Assembly: GCF_022809775.1 (NCBI RefSeq)
Contig: NZ_CP094380.1
Span: forward strand, 3,013,501 to 3,077,500
Direction: 5' to 3'
From: Pseudodesulfovibrio tunisiensis
GTDB taxonomy: Bacteria; Desulfobacterota; Desulfovibrionia; Desulfovibrionales; Desulfovibrionaceae
Length of the DNA stretch: 64,000 nucleotides
Below, in pieces: positions 7,411-16,418 of this stretch. The notes beneath the pieces were generated by a model. It saw only the letters and a program-made list of their open reading frames with translations. It ran no database searches and was not told the DNA's origin. Position numbers and translations under genes: made by a program. Numbering within the stretch: the stretch's first letter is position 1; each line of letters begins with the position of its first letter.

Positions 7411-9000
7411 ATGGGATTCGGTTCATTGTATGTCGGGGCGACAGGGGTCGTTGCCCACGGCGACCGCATGCAGGTCGTGGCCAACAATCTGGCCAACGTC
7501 AACACCGTGGGCTTCAAGAAGAGCGAAGCGTATTTCGCCGATCTGATGAGCCAGCAGGTGGCCGGTGCATCCGCGCGATATTCCAGCGGCGCCAACTACG
7601 TCAGCCAGATGGGACGCGGTGTTGCCCTGGGAGAGGTGCGCCATATTTTCAAGGAAGGCAGTCTGGAAAATTCCACCACCGTCACTGATCTTGCCGTGAC
7701 CGGACAGGGCTTTTTCGGGGTCCGCGGGGCGGATTCCGCCGAGACCTTCTATACCCGGGCCGGAAATTTCCGTTTCGACAACGATGCCTATCTGGTGAAT
7801 CCCAGTGACCTTCGGCTTCAGGGGTATCAGGTGGATCGCGAAACCGGACAGGTCTCGGCCGCGATTTCCGATGTCCAGCTCCCCTACGAGGACGTGAACG
7901 TGGGTGACCGGACCGTGCGCGTGGTGCGCTCTCTGCCCAGAGCCACGACCTCGCTGGAAATGGTTTCCAATCTGGATTTCTCTTCTTCAGACAATTTCAC
8001 CAGTTCCACGGATCCGTTTTTCGCCATGCTCGAATCCTACGACGCGACCTTGAGCAATGGTGCGCCGTTCGGCGGTGTCAGCCCGGCGTATTCGTCCAGT
8101 CTGAACGTGTATGATGTGGATGGCAATCCCCATGCCCTGACCGTGTATTTCGATCCGGTTTCCGCGAACACGGTGTCCAACGCCGCCACGGGCTATACGT
8201 ATTGGGAATACCTGATAGCCGTGCCCGGGGATCAGGATGGCAGCGCAGCCTACGGCACCTCGGGTGCGGGACTTGTGGGGGCTGGCATGCTGACCTTCAA
8301 TGGGCAGGGCCAGCTCGTGGGGCAGTCCGCATTTTCCTCTCAGGGCAGCAAGAATCTGGGCGACTGGCAGGTGGCCTCGCTCTCCAGCAATGGCACGCCC
8401 ACATTCGACGTGACTTTCGGCGAGAACGGCTCTCCCGTAGGTACCACCCAGAACGTGTCCTATGATTTCGGCATCAGTTCCTCCACGAATTCGTGGGAAC
8501 CCGGGGCTCAGACCGCATCCAATGTGGGGCTGAACACGTCGGCGTTCGGCAATCTGGCGAACATCACCCGGGATGCCCGTTCCACCACCAGCTACGATTC
8601 GGGTTCGGTGACACTCTATTCCATACAGGACGGGTTCACGGATGGTGAACTGCAGAACGTGAGCGTGGACCGGGAAGGCTTTCTGACCGGACACTTTTCC
8701 AATGGTCAGAGCGAACGCCTCTATCAGATTGCCCTGTACCGCTTCAACAGCGAGTTCGGCCTGCGTGCCGAAGGAAGCAACGTCTTCCGGGCAACGGAAG
8801 CCTCTGGTGCGGCCATTGTCGGAAAGGTGTCCGAGGGCGGACGGGGAACCATCCAGCAGAACACGCTGGAAACCTCGAACGTGGACATGGCCGAACAGTT
8901 TGCGGACATGATTCTGACTCAGCGCGGATATCAGTCCAATACCAAGGTCATTACCACGGCGGACAGTCTCCTCTCGACGACCATAAGCACCAAGCGCTAA
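7411..9000 (+). CDS. flgE: Flagellar hook protein FlgE
   Basis: 529 residues. The N-terminus has the flagellar rod/hook signature (YVGATGVVAHGDRMQVVANN then LANVNTVGFKKSEAYF). The FlgE core (LAVTGQGFFGV, FYTRAGNFRFDNDAYLVNP) is present, as is the C-terminal coiled segment NTLETSNVDMAEQFADMILT with QRGYQSNTKVI. Length fits hook protein better than the about 260-residue FlgF/FlgG. It polymerises outside the cell to form the universal joint between basal body and filament. It stands alone behind a sigma-54 promoter, with no other hook genes adjacent. Confidence 0.93.
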   Translation: MGFGSLYVGATGVVAHGDRMQVVANNLANVNTVGFKKSEAYFADLMSQQVAGASARYSSGANYVSQMGRGVALGEVRHIFKEGSLENSTTVTDLAVTGQGFFGVRGADSAETFYTRAGNFRFDNDAYLVNPSDLRLQGYQVDRETGQVSAAISDVQLPYEDVNVGDRTVRVVRSLPRATTSLEMVSNLDFSSSDNFTSSTDPFFAMLESYDATLSNGAPFGGVSPAYSSSLNVYDVDGNPHALTVYFDPVSANTVSNAATGYTYWEYLIAVPGDQDGSAAYGTSGAGLVGAGMLTFNGQGQLVGQSAFSSQGSKNLGDWQVASLSSNGTPTFDVTFGENGSPVGTTQNVSYDFGISSSTNSWEPGAQTASNVGLNTSAFGNLANITRDARSTTSYDSGSVTLYSIQDGFTDGELQNVSVDREGFLTGHFSNGQSERLYQIALYRFNSEFGLRAEGSNVFRATEASGAAIVGKVSEGGRGTIQQNTLETSNVDMAEQFADMILTQRGYQSNTKVITTADSLLSTTISTKR

Positions 9001-9022
9001 CCGCCCGGGCTTTGCCGGGCGG
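9001..9022 (+). terminator. GC-rich hairpin immediately after flgE
   Basis: CCGCCCGG-GCTTTG-CCGGGCGG begins at the base after the flgE stop codon. There is no T-run after it, so it may stabilise the 3' end rather than terminate by itself. Confidence 0.5.
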
Positions 9023-9369
9023 CATGATGGCTGCGTTGCCGTGAAAAGGGCAAACCCTCGCGTATTGAGCATGCGCGTCGGTCGTGCCCTTTTTCTGCGT
9101 CCGGCTTTGCATCGCCCGGGCATGGTTCGGAGCAGGGAAAATGTTTGCCGTTGGCAAATTCCGGCATGCGGGACAATTTTATGTGAATGACCCCCTTGTT
9201 TTTTTCAAAAAAATCGCGAAAATGAAATTTGTCATGCCCTTTGGGGAAAAAAGCGTGTTTCGGACCGGATGGAACCGGAGCAAAGTCAGGCTCGTTCCGC
9301 ATGGAGCCTGCATTTACTGCTGCGCGGATTTATGAGAAAGTCCGCCAACTCATGCGGAGAAAACAGGAA
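9023..9369. other. Intergenic gap between flgE and serB with a short palindrome
   Basis: No supported gene. A perfect 15-base palindrome TTTGCC-GTT-GGCAAA lies at 9143-9157 and could be an operator. A T-run/A-run pair occurs at about 9199-9217. The serB reading frame stays open back to 9229, but that extension has no ribosome-binding site. Confidence 0.4.
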
Positions 9370-10578
9370 ATGGAACAAATAATACTGGTACATGTGACGG
9401 GGAGCGACAAGCCGGGCATCACGGCTGATCTGGCGGACGTGCTGGCCGAATTCGGCGTGGACATTCTGGATGTCGGTCAGGTGGTCATTCACGATTTTCT
9501 CACTCTGGGCATCCTGATCCGGTTGCCGCGAAATTCCAGACCCGTGCTCAAGGACCTGCTGTTCAAGGCCCATGAACTGGGCGTGACCATGAAGCTGCAC
9601 CCTCTGGAAGAGGCCAAGTACGAAAGCTGGGTCTCTGCCGCAGACAGGCCGCGATACATCATCACGCTGCTGGCCCGCTCCATTTCCTCCCGCCAGTTGT
9701 CCGCCATCACGGACATCATTCGCGAAAACGGGCTGAACATCGACACCATCCACAGGCTGTCCGGGCGCGTGCCCCTGAACAAGGCCGAGGCTGCGCCGTC
9801 GCGCGCCTGCGTGGAGTTCACCGTGCGCGGCACCCCCAAGGACATTGCCGCGATCCGTGCGAAGTTTCTGGACATCTCTCCTGAGATCGGAGCGGATATC
9901 GCGTTTCAGGAAGACAACATCTTTCGCCGCAATCGCCGCCTTGTGTGCTTTGACATGGACTCCACCCTGATTCAGGCCGAGGTCATCGACGAACTCGCCA
10001 AGGAAGCCGGGGTCGGGGACAAGGTCGCGGCCATCACGGAATCCGCCATGCGCGGTGAACTGGATTTCAAGCAGAGCCTGCGCAAGCGGCTGTCCCTGCT
10101 CGAAGGGCTGCCCGAATCCGTGATGCAGGGCGTGGCCGATCGGCTGCCCATGACCGAAGGCGCGGAACGGCTTATCGCCAACCTCAAGCGCGTGGGCTAC
10201 AAGATTGCCATCCTGTCCGGCGGATTCACGTATTTCGGGGAAATTCTCAAAAAGCGCCTCGGCATCGACTACGTGTACGCCAACCAGTTGGAAATCCGGG
10301 ACGGGAAGCTCACGGGCAAGGCGCTGGGCGATATCGTGGATGCCGAGAAAAAGGCCGAGCTGCTTCAGGCTCTGGCCGACAGGGAGGGCATTTCCCTGCA
10401 ACAGGTCATTGCGGTTGGCGACGGAGCCAACGATCTGCCCATGCTCAATCTTGCCGGACTGGGCATTGCCTTCCACGCCAAGCCCAAGGTCAAGAAGGGT
10501 GCGCGGCAGGCCATATCCACCCTTGGACTCGATTCCATTCTGTACCTCATCGGGGTGCATGACCGGGAAGCCGAATAG
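9370..10578 (+). CDS. serB: Phosphoserine phosphatase with N-terminal ACT domains
   Basis: 402 residues from ATG 9370, chosen for GGAG at 10 bases and because the ACT domain starts at once (ILVHVTGSDKPGITADL). Two ACT-like regions (about 1-85 and 95-175) precede a HAD phosphatase. The nucleophile motif is FDMDSTLIQAE, followed by ILSGGFTYF and the metal-binding VGDGANDLPM. It hydrolyses O-phosphoserine in the last step of serine synthesis; ACT domains usually give feedback control by the amino acid. The next gene starts 8 bases downstream. Confidence 0.93.
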   Translation: MEQIILVHVTGSDKPGITADLADVLAEFGVDILDVGQVVIHDFLTLGILIRLPRNSRPVLKDLLFKAHELGVTMKLHPLEEAKYESWVSAADRPRYIITLLARSISSRQLSAITDIIRENGLNIDTIHRLSGRVPLNKAEAAPSRACVEFTVRGTPKDIAAIRAKFLDISPEIGADIAFQEDNIFRRNRRLVCFDMDSTLIQAEVIDELAKEAGVGDKVAAITESAMRGELDFKQSLRKRLSLLEGLPESVMQGVADRLPMTEGAERLIANLKRVGYKIAILSGGFTYFGEILKKRLGIDYVYANQLEIRDGKLTGKALGDIVDAEKKAELLQALADREGISLQQVIAVGDGANDLPMLNLAGLGIAFHAKPKVKKGARQAISTLGLDSILYLIGVHDREAE

Positions 10579-10586
10579 GAGAGCGA

Positions 10587-11270
10587 ATGAACGGACCGGA
10601 GCCTTTTTCCCGACGCATTTTTCCGCTGCTGGGCTGGGTTCTGATCGCCGTGCTCATCATTGCCGTGCCCATTGCGGCCATCAGGCTCGATTCCCTGGCC
10701 CTTGCCTATGTCTGGGTGCTGGGCGGCGGACTGCTGCTTGCCGTGCTTCTTGCCCGGCGATTCCGGTTCCTGACGCGGCTGCCGCAGGAGTTCGGGCTGG
10801 TGGACTGGCCCGAGGGCGAGCCCGTGTCCATCGGGGATCGTCGATGTCCCTCCTGGATCGTGCAGGACATTCCTGTCGCGGTCCGGTACAGCTCGGGCAA
10901 GCAGGCGGTTTTTCTCCGTTTTCTGTTCACGTCGCCCCAGTTCTGCCAGTTCTCCCTGCTGCCGTCCGGGCAGGATGATCCCTGCGACATGGAACTGCCC
11001 GGCCCGCGCGGACCCGAGCCGTACCGCATTTCCGGAGGCGATGCCGCCGTGCGGCAGGTCCTGCTTTCTCCCAAGGTCCGTCAGGCGCTGGAGCGCATGT
11101 GCCGCATCATGGCTTCGCATCACGGCTACGTGCATGCCACGCGCGACTATTTCGAACTCGTGCTGCCCGCCCCGATCTATTCGACGCCCGGTCCCGCCCT
11201 TGTCGTGGCTGGCGTGGACTTCGCCCACCTGCTCGGCTCCAACGCCGAATGCGTCGGACCACGGGAATAG
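10587..11270 (+). CDS. Membrane protein of unknown function
   Basis: 227 residues. Two adjacent membrane helices (about 12-33 and 37-57) are followed by a cytoplasmic domain of about 165 residues with no motif I recognise (PSWIVQDIPVAVRYSSGKQA, RQALERMCRIMASHHGYVHA). It follows serB by 8 bases with a GGAG ribosome-binding site and so is probably co-transcribed. A small hairpin with seven T ends the unit. Confidence 0.7.
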   Translation: MNGPEPFSRRIFPLLGWVLIAVLIIAVPIAAIRLDSLALAYVWVLGGGLLLAVLLARRFRFLTRLPQEFGLVDWPEGEPVSIGDRRCPSWIVQDIPVAVRYSSGKQAVFLRFLFTSPQFCQFSLLPSGQDDPCDMELPGPRGPEPYRISGGDAAVRQVLLSPKVRQALERMCRIMASHHGYVHATRDYFELVLPAPIYSTPGPALVVAGVDFAHLLGSNAECVGPRE

Positions 11271-11274
11271 CAGA

Positions 11275-11500
11275 ATCTTCGGCTACCGGAGTTTTTTTGA
11301 CTCCACGGCATTCATAAGTTCTGAATTACTTGACTTTTTTCGGACGATCCGTTTCGAGAAGTTGAAGAGGCCGGATGCATGTCCCGACAGGGCATGCATC
11401 CGGCCTCTTCAACTTCTCGAAACATATGGGGATCCAAGGGGCCTTGCTCCTTGGCAGGTCCGGGCAGCGCCCGGCCCCCCCGGGAGGGTCGCCGAAGGCC
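11275..11500 (-). repeat. Composite 3'-end repeat, copy 1 (hairpin A + module B)
   Basis: Read from the rimO stop codon (minus strand), a 73-base module B (11500-11428, starting GGCCTTCGGCGACCC) begins one base after the stop. It leads into hairpin A: arms 11351-11381 and 11393-11423 are perfectly complementary over 31 bp, with loop TCCCGACAGGG on the plus strand. The inner inverted repeat seen in copies 2-4 is missing. A degraded end (TCTTCGGCTACC at about 11276) resembles the terminal GCCTTCGGCGACC of the other copies. Confidence 0.88.
11277..11298 (+). terminator. Short rho-independent terminator
   Basis: CTTCGG-CTA-CCGGAG followed by seven T, six bases after the preceding stop codon. The stem includes one G-U pair. 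It overlaps what appears to be a decayed end of the composite repeat. Confidence 0.65.
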
Positions 11501-11501
11501 C

Positions 11502-12833
11502 TTATTCCGATACCAGCGCGCTGAGATCGTATATCTCGGACCCCTCGATCTCGGCACTGACAATGGTGCCGGGCGTGAGCGGACTCTCGGGCGGAGCGGA
11601 CACGTAGGTCACGCCGTCCACTTCCGGGGCCTGAAACCATGTGCGGCCGATGTACAGGCCGGGCCATTCCGGGGATTCGCGTTCCACGAGCACCTCCATG
11701 GTCCGTCCCACGTGGGAGGCCATGATCTCGCGACTGATTTCGGTCTGGAAGGCCATGATCTCGTCGCGGCGGGCCTGCTTGACCGCGTCCTCGACCTGAT
11801 TCGGCATGGCCGCCGCCGGGGTGCCGTCCTCTGGCCAGTACGGGAATACCCCCAGATGATGAAACCTCACTTCGCGCACGAAATCGGCAAGGACCTGAAA
11901 GCTCTCGTCGGTCTCGCCGGGATAGCCCACGATGAAGGTGGTGCGCAGGGCCGCTTCCGGGAAGTATTTGCGTACCCGATCAATGACCCGGCGCGGATCG
12001 CGTGCAAACGGGCGACCCATGGACTTGAGCACGTCCGGGTGCGCGTGCTGGAGCGGAATGTCGAAGTAGGGCAGAAACGGGCGGCCCAGATCGCGCAGAA
12101 ATGCAAGCAGGTCGTCGGTCAATCCGGCAGGGTAGAGGTACATGACCCGCAGCCAGTCCAGACCGGACAGGGAACACAGGCCGGACATCAGCCGCTTGAC
12201 CGCGTCCGCTTCACCCAGATCGGACCCGTAGGCCGTGCTGTCCTGTCCCACGACCACGAGTTCGGGCACACCGGTGGAGAGAAGCTGTTTTGCCTCGTCC
12301 AGCAGATGATCCACGGTCCAGCTCTTGTGCGGTCCCCGAATGGACGGAATGGTGCAGAAACGGCAGTTGTGCGAACAGCCTTCGGAAATCTTGAGGTAGG
12401 CGTGCCCCGGACCGGTGGAAAGGGCGCGCGGTGCGGACGGGTCCGTGTCCCTGCCCAAAGCCTTTCGGGCCATGTCCGGCCATTGGTCGATCTGGTCCGT
12501 GGTCAGCCAGAGGTCCACCTCGGGAATCTCGTCCCGGAGCGAATCGCCGAACCGCGAGACCAGACAGCCCGCCACGGCGAGCACGGGCCTGTGGTCGCCT
12601 GCGGAATCCTCAACTTCCTGCACCGCCTCGAAAACGGTGTCCAGGGATTCCTCGATGGCAGGCTGGATGAAGCCGCAGGTGTTGATGATCACCAGATCGG
12701 CCCGGCTCGGGGATTCCGCGGGAACCACGCCGCTGCCCAGCGCTCCGAGCAGGCGTTCGGTGTCGACCCGGTTCTTGGGACAGCCAAGGCTCACGGTGTA
12801 TACATTTATAATGGTGTCGAAGTTTTGGTCCAT
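11502..12833 (-). CDS. rimO: Ribosomal protein S12 methylthiotransferase RimO
   Basis: 443 residues. The UPF0004 N-terminal domain starts VYTVSLGCPKNRVDTE and has the three cluster cysteines (SLGCPKN, NTCGFI, AGCL). The radical-SAM domain has CSHNCRFCTIPSIRG, and a C-terminal TRAM domain spans about 375-443. RimO adds a methylthio group to the conserved aspartate of ribosomal protein S12. SLGCPKN distinguishes it from MiaB. It is convergent with the serB unit and divergent from the histidine kinase. Confidence 0.95.
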   Translation of the reverse strand: MDQNFDTIINVYTVSLGCPKNRVDTERLLGALGSGVVPAESPSRADLVIINTCGFIQPAIEESLDTVFEAVQEVEDSAGDHRPVLAVAGCLVSRFGDSLRDEIPEVDLWLTTDQIDQWPDMARKALGRDTDPSAPRALSTGPGHAYLKISEGCSHNCRFCTIPSIRGPHKSWTVDHLLDEAKQLLSTGVPELVVVGQDSTAYGSDLGEADAVKRLMSGLCSLSGLDWLRVMYLYPAGLTDDLLAFLRDLGRPFLPYFDIPLQHAHPDVLKSMGRPFARDPRRVIDRVRKYFPEAALRTTFIVGYPGETDESFQVLADFVREVRFHHLGVFPYWPEDGTPAAAMPNQVEDAVKQARRDEIMAFQTEISREIMASHVGRTMEVLVERESPEWPGLYIGRTWFQAPEVDGVTYVSAPPESPLTPGTIVSAEIEGSEIYDLSALVSE

Positions 12834-12843
12834 TGCATTTCCT

Positions 12844-12872
12844 TTGATCTGCCCGGGTGATTGGAGTAGTAT
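12844..12872 (+). promoter_or_regulatory. Possible sigma-70 promoter of the PAS histidine kinase
   Basis: TTGATC, 17 bases, TAGTAT, located 68 bases upstream of the proposed TTG start. Spacing is ideal and both boxes are partial matches. Confidence 0.4.
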
Positions 12873-12939
12873 TCAACGCAAGTCCCGCTGTCCGGCCCGG
12901 GCGGGACCGAATGTGCATCACCCACGGCAGGAGGTCAAA

Positions 12940-14421
12940 TTGCATTCCACGCTCTTCAATCCCGACCGACAGTATTCCATCGGGGTCATCGGCGATATTC
13001 CGGCCCTGCTGGCATTCTGGGAGATGTTCCGCAATCAGGTCAATGATTCCGCATTGCGGGAAATAGGTATTGTCGCCGCAGCCCTGCCCGGGGAAACACC
13101 CATGCCTTCGGGCTACGAGTCCGGCACGGGAATTCCCACGTACGCGGGATTTCGGACCATGCTGGAAAAGCATCCGGAAATCAACATGGTGATAGAGGCC
13201 TCGGGCAGGCAGTCCGTGGTCACGGAACTGCGTGCCTCCCTGCCTGCGGCAATCACCATCGTGGAGCGCGGCGCTGCGAATTTTTTCATCAAGCTGCTGA
13301 CTTCCGACAAGATGTGGGTGGCGTGCAAGCTTGACCTCATGCACACCCAGAGCATGCTCAAGACCATCGTCGATCAGATGGACGAGGAAATTCTTTTTCT
13401 CACCCGCGAAGGTACGGTGCGTGATGCGAACAGAACCGTGCTTTCCCGCGTGGGACTGTCCAAGAAGCAGGTTGTGGGCAAGAGCATGTGCGACGTGTTC
13501 GGCACACCGGAAAGCATCACCTGCGAAGGCGGCAAGGACCCGTTCGCCGAAACCGTGAAGAGCGGGGAACCCGCCGATGCCACCTATTCCCAGGTGGGCG
13601 AGGACGGTCGGGTTCAGTATTTCCGCATATACACCTATCCCATCAAGGACGAGGACGGCAGCCTCAACCACGTGGTTGCGGTGCGACGCAATATCACTCA
13701 GCGCCGGGCCATCGAGAATCGGTTGCGCCAGGCCGAGAAACTTGCTTCCATCGGCGAGCTCTCCTATTACATCGCCCATGAGATCAGGAACCCCATGTTC
13801 ACGATTTCCGGATTCGCCAATTCCCTGATGCGAACCGAGGGACTCGCTGACAAGTCTCGGGAGAAGCTCGGCATCATTCTGGAGGAATCCAAGCGGCTGG
13901 ACGAAATTCTCAAGAGTCTGATGAATTTCACCCGGCCCACGGGTGCGGAAGTGCATGAGGTGGACCTGAACGACGTGACCCGCGCCACCATGGACGTGAT
14001 GACGTTTCCCTGCACCAATCAGGGCATCGATGTCGTGCTGGATCTGGATGAAAGCGTTGCGCGTGTCCGGGGCAATCCCGATCTGATCAAGCAGTGTCTC
14101 ATCAATCTGGTCAAGAACTCCATCGAGGCCATGCCGAACGGCGGCAAGCTCGTCGTGGCCACGGGCATGAGTCGCGACAAGGCCGTGCTGACCGTGGAGG
14201 ATACGGGTTGCGGCATTCCGGCGGACATTCGCGACAAGATTTTCAGCCCGTTCTTCAGTACCAAGGGCAAGGGCTCGGGCCTTGGACTCGCCCAGACAAA
14301 GATCATCATGGAAGAGATCGGCGGCGACGTGGATTTGGTCAGCCGGGTGAACATGGGCACCAAGGTGTCCCTTGTCATGCCGCCCCTGCTCGCTGTTGCG
14401 GAATCCGGCGAGTCCGGGTAA
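12940..14421 (+). CDS. PAS-domain sensor histidine kinase, soluble
   Basis: 493 residues from a TTG start at 12940, chosen because GGAGG is 5 bases upstream; the frame is open further back only into the rimO promoter. The N-terminal region (about 1-140) starts YSIGVIGDIPALLAFWEMF and resembles a Rossmann-like sensor or ligand domain. A PAS domain follows (about 150-270, MDEEILFLTREGTVRDANRT), then HisKA (LSYYIAHEIRNPMFTISGFA, phospho-His in AHEIRNP) and HATPase (NLVKNSIEAMPNGG, DTGCGIP, GSGLGLAQTK). No membrane segments, so it senses a cytoplasmic cue. No response regulator is adjacent. Confidence 0.9.
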   Translation: MHSTLFNPDRQYSIGVIGDIPALLAFWEMFRNQVNDSALREIGIVAAALPGETPMPSGYESGTGIPTYAGFRTMLEKHPEINMVIEASGRQSVVTELRASLPAAITIVERGAANFFIKLLTSDKMWVACKLDLMHTQSMLKTIVDQMDEEILFLTREGTVRDANRTVLSRVGLSKKQVVGKSMCDVFGTPESITCEGGKDPFAETVKSGEPADATYSQVGEDGRVQYFRIYTYPIKDEDGSLNHVVAVRRNITQRRAIENRLRQAEKLASIGELSYYIAHEIRNPMFTISGFANSLMRTEGLADKSREKLGIILEESKRLDEILKSLMNFTRPTGAEVHEVDLNDVTRATMDVMTFPCTNQGIDVVLDLDESVARVRGNPDLIKQCLINLVKNSIEAMPNGGKLVVATGMSRDKAVLTVEDTGCGIPADIRDKIFSPFFSTKGKGSGLGLAQTKIIMEEIGGDVDLVSRVNMGTKVSLVMPPLLAVAESGESG

Positions 14422-14492
14422 GCACCCCCCTGAACATCGCAACGAGCGGCAGCCCGGATGCGGGCCGACCGTCCAAAAACAGGGGGACCGTC

Positions 14493-15095
14493 GTGAACAC
14501 CATTGTTTTGGCCACCAGAAATCAGGGCAAGATTCGTGAACTTTCCGTGCTGCTCCGGCCTTTGGGCGTGGAGGTGCGCGGTCTGGATCAGTTCCCGGAA
14601 ATCGGGGAGATTCCCGAGACCGGCGAAACGTTTCAGGAGAACGCCCTGATCAAGGCCCGGGCCGTGGCCCAGCTCACAGGACTCGTTGCCGTGGCCGATG
14701 ATTCCGGCATCGAGGTGGATGCGCTCGACCGTCGACCCGGCGTGTATTCTGCTCGCTATGCCGGCGAGGAGTGCGACGACAAGGCCAACAATGAAAAGAT
14801 GCTCCGCGAAATGCAGGATGTGCCCGATGAAAAGCGCACGGCCCGCTATCGGTGCGTCATGGCCGCGGTTGCCCCGGACGGCCGGGAAATCACTGCGGAC
14901 GGCGCGTACGAAGTGGTTGTGGCCCATGGCTACAAGGGCAAGGGTGGTTTCGGCTACGACGTCATCGTCATCGACCCGGAACTCGGCGTGCATGTCGCGG
15001 AACTCGATGCCGAGGTCAAGAACGGCCGCTCCCATCGCGCCAGGGCCATTGCCAATCTCATGAAACTCTGGCCCGACTTCTGGGCAGGGAAATAG
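14493..15095 (+). CDS. rdgB: Non-canonical purine NTP pyrophosphatase (RdgB/HAM1)
   Basis: 200 residues from GTG 14493 (GGGGGA upstream). Hallmarks of the family are TIVLATRNQGKIREL, ETFQENALIKA, VADDSGIEVDALDRRPGVYS and KGKGGFGYDVI, ending SHRARAI. It removes ITP, dITP and XTP from nucleotide pools. It lies 71 bases after the histidine kinase. The stop codon is followed after three bases by composite repeat copy 2. Confidence 0.95.
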   Translation: MNTIVLATRNQGKIRELSVLLRPLGVEVRGLDQFPEIGEIPETGETFQENALIKARAVAQLTGLVAVADDSGIEVDALDRRPGVYSARYAGEECDDKANNEKMLREMQDVPDEKRTARYRCVMAAVAPDGREITADGAYEVVVAHGYKGKGGFGYDVIVIDPELGVHVAELDAEVKNGRSHRARAIANLMKLWPDFWAGK

Positions 15096-15098
15096 GGA

Positions 15099-15455
15099 GG
15101 CCTTCGGCGACCCTCCCGGGGGGCCGGGCTCTGCCCGGACCCGCCAAGGAGCAAGGCCCCTTGGATCCCCATTCTGTCTTGAGAATTGGAAAAGGCCCGA
15201 TGAATGCTCTGTCGAGACATTCACCGGGCCTTTTCCAATTCTCAAGACGAGTAGGTCCCAAAAACAATTCTCTTTTTGGCTGGTTCCCCTGAGTTCTATT
15301 TGTTCGACAGAGTAGCTGTTCGCGTTTTCGTATACAACTACGCCGCCAAAAGAGCCTTGCAAGTTTCCTTGTCCTCACAGGCGGCGTAGAGCCAAGAAGC
15401 TTTGGGAGATTCTCAAGAACCTTTTCGAGAAAAGGTTCTTGAGTCGCCGAAGGCA
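15099..15455 (+). repeat. Composite 3'-end repeat, copy 2 (complete)
   Basis: Starts 3 bases after the rdgB stop. Module B (15099-15170) is followed by hairpin A, with arms 15176-15206 and 15218-15248 complementary at 30 of 31 positions and loop CTCTGTCGAGA. Next comes the inner inverted repeat CTACGCCGCC/GGCGGCGTAG (15338-15347, 15380-15389). A 14-bp perfect hairpin CTCAAGAACCTTTT-CGAG follows (15412-15443), then the closing TCGCCGAAGGC (15444-15454), the inverse of the opening GCCTTCGGCGA. There is no coding content. Confidence 0.9.
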
Positions 15456-15524
15456 TGTCTTTCCGACTATCGGAAAGCCGGAGTAGTTCTTGACGTAATG
15501 TTTCGTCGCACCTAGGTTTTCGAC

Positions 15525-16418
15525 ATGAGTACCACCAAGAAGACCGTCAAGAGCGTTGAGGCTGCCGGGCCTGTGACCGCGCCGGATATCCGGGCCTGGA
15601 AGGGCGAGCGCAAGATCGCCTGCATGACTGCGTACGACTACTGCTCGGGCCTGATTGCGGACCAGGCGGGCATGGACCTGGTGCTTGTGGGCGATTCCCT
15701 GGCCATGGTCATGCTCGGGCACGAGGACACGCTGTCCGTGACCATGGACGAGATGCTGCATCACACCCGGGCCGCGAGCCGGGGTGTGCAACGCGCCCTG
15801 CTGGTGGCGGACATGCCGTTCATGTCCTATGAGCCGTCCGTGGAGCTGGCCGTGCGCAATGCCGGTCGGTTCATGAAGGAGGGCCGGGCCGGGGCCGTGA
15901 AGCTGGAGGGCGGCGTTGTCGTGGCCGAACAGATTCGGGCCATGGTGAACGCGGGCATTCCGGTTGTCGGGCATGTGGGGCTGACCCCGCAGCACGTGGC
16001 CGAATTCGGCGGGTTCAAGGCGCAGGGCAAGTCCGTGGATGCGGCAAAGGCGCTTGTCGAGGATGCCCAGGCCGTGGAGGAGGCGGGTGCGTTTGCTGTC
16101 GTGTTGGAGGCCATTCCGGAAGAGGTTGCCCAACTTGTCACGGATTCCGTATCCATTCCCACCATCGGGATCGGCGCGGGCAATGTGACGGATGGCCAGA
16201 TACTGGTGTTCCACGACGTGCTGGGCCTGTTCGACAGGTTCACGCCCAAGTTCGTGCGGCGCTATGCGGAACTCGGTTCGCTGGCCGTGGAATCCCTGAA
16301 GCGGTACGCGGATGATGTGCGTTACGGCAGGTTTCCCACGGACAAGCACACGTTCCGCATGCCCGAGGACCAGTTGAACGGGCTTCGGAAGATCAAGATC
16401 AAAAACAAGAAGAAGTAG
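15525..16418 (+). CDS. panB: 3-methyl-2-oxobutanoate hydroxymethyltransferase
   Basis: 297 residues. PanB motifs: KIACMTAYDYCSGLIADQAG, VLVGDSLAMVMLGHEDTLSV, MPFMSYE, GAVKLEGG and IPVVGHVGLTPQHV, with PTIGIGAG in the C-terminal half. It transfers a hydroxymethyl group from methylene-tetrahydrofolate to ketoisovalerate, the first step of pantothenate and CoA synthesis. The ribosome-binding site is weak (AGG only), and a TTGACG-N17-TAGGTT promoter-like pair ends six bases before the ATG. The C-terminus is lysine-rich. The next gene begins at the base after its stop codon. Confidence 0.95.
   Translation: MSTTKKTVKSVEAAGPVTAPDIRAWKGERKIACMTAYDYCSGLIADQAGMDLVLVGDSLAMVMLGHEDTLSVTMDEMLHHTRAASRGVQRALLVADMPFMSYEPSVELAVRNAGRFMKEGRAGAVKLEGGVVVAEQIRAMVNAGIPVVGHVGLTPQHVAEFGGFKAQGKSVDAAKALVEDAQAVEEAGAFAVVLEAIPEEVAQLVTDSVSIPTIGIGAGNVTDGQILVFHDVLGLFDRFTPKFVRRYAELGSLAVESLKRYADDVRYGRFPTDKHTFRMPEDQLNGLRKIKIKNKKK

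Noticed and set aside
11351..11423. Hairpin A as a rho-independent terminator of rimO
   Set aside because: In the gene direction (minus strand) the stem is followed by A-rich rather than T-rich sequence; the same holds for copy 3. It may still affect RNA stability.
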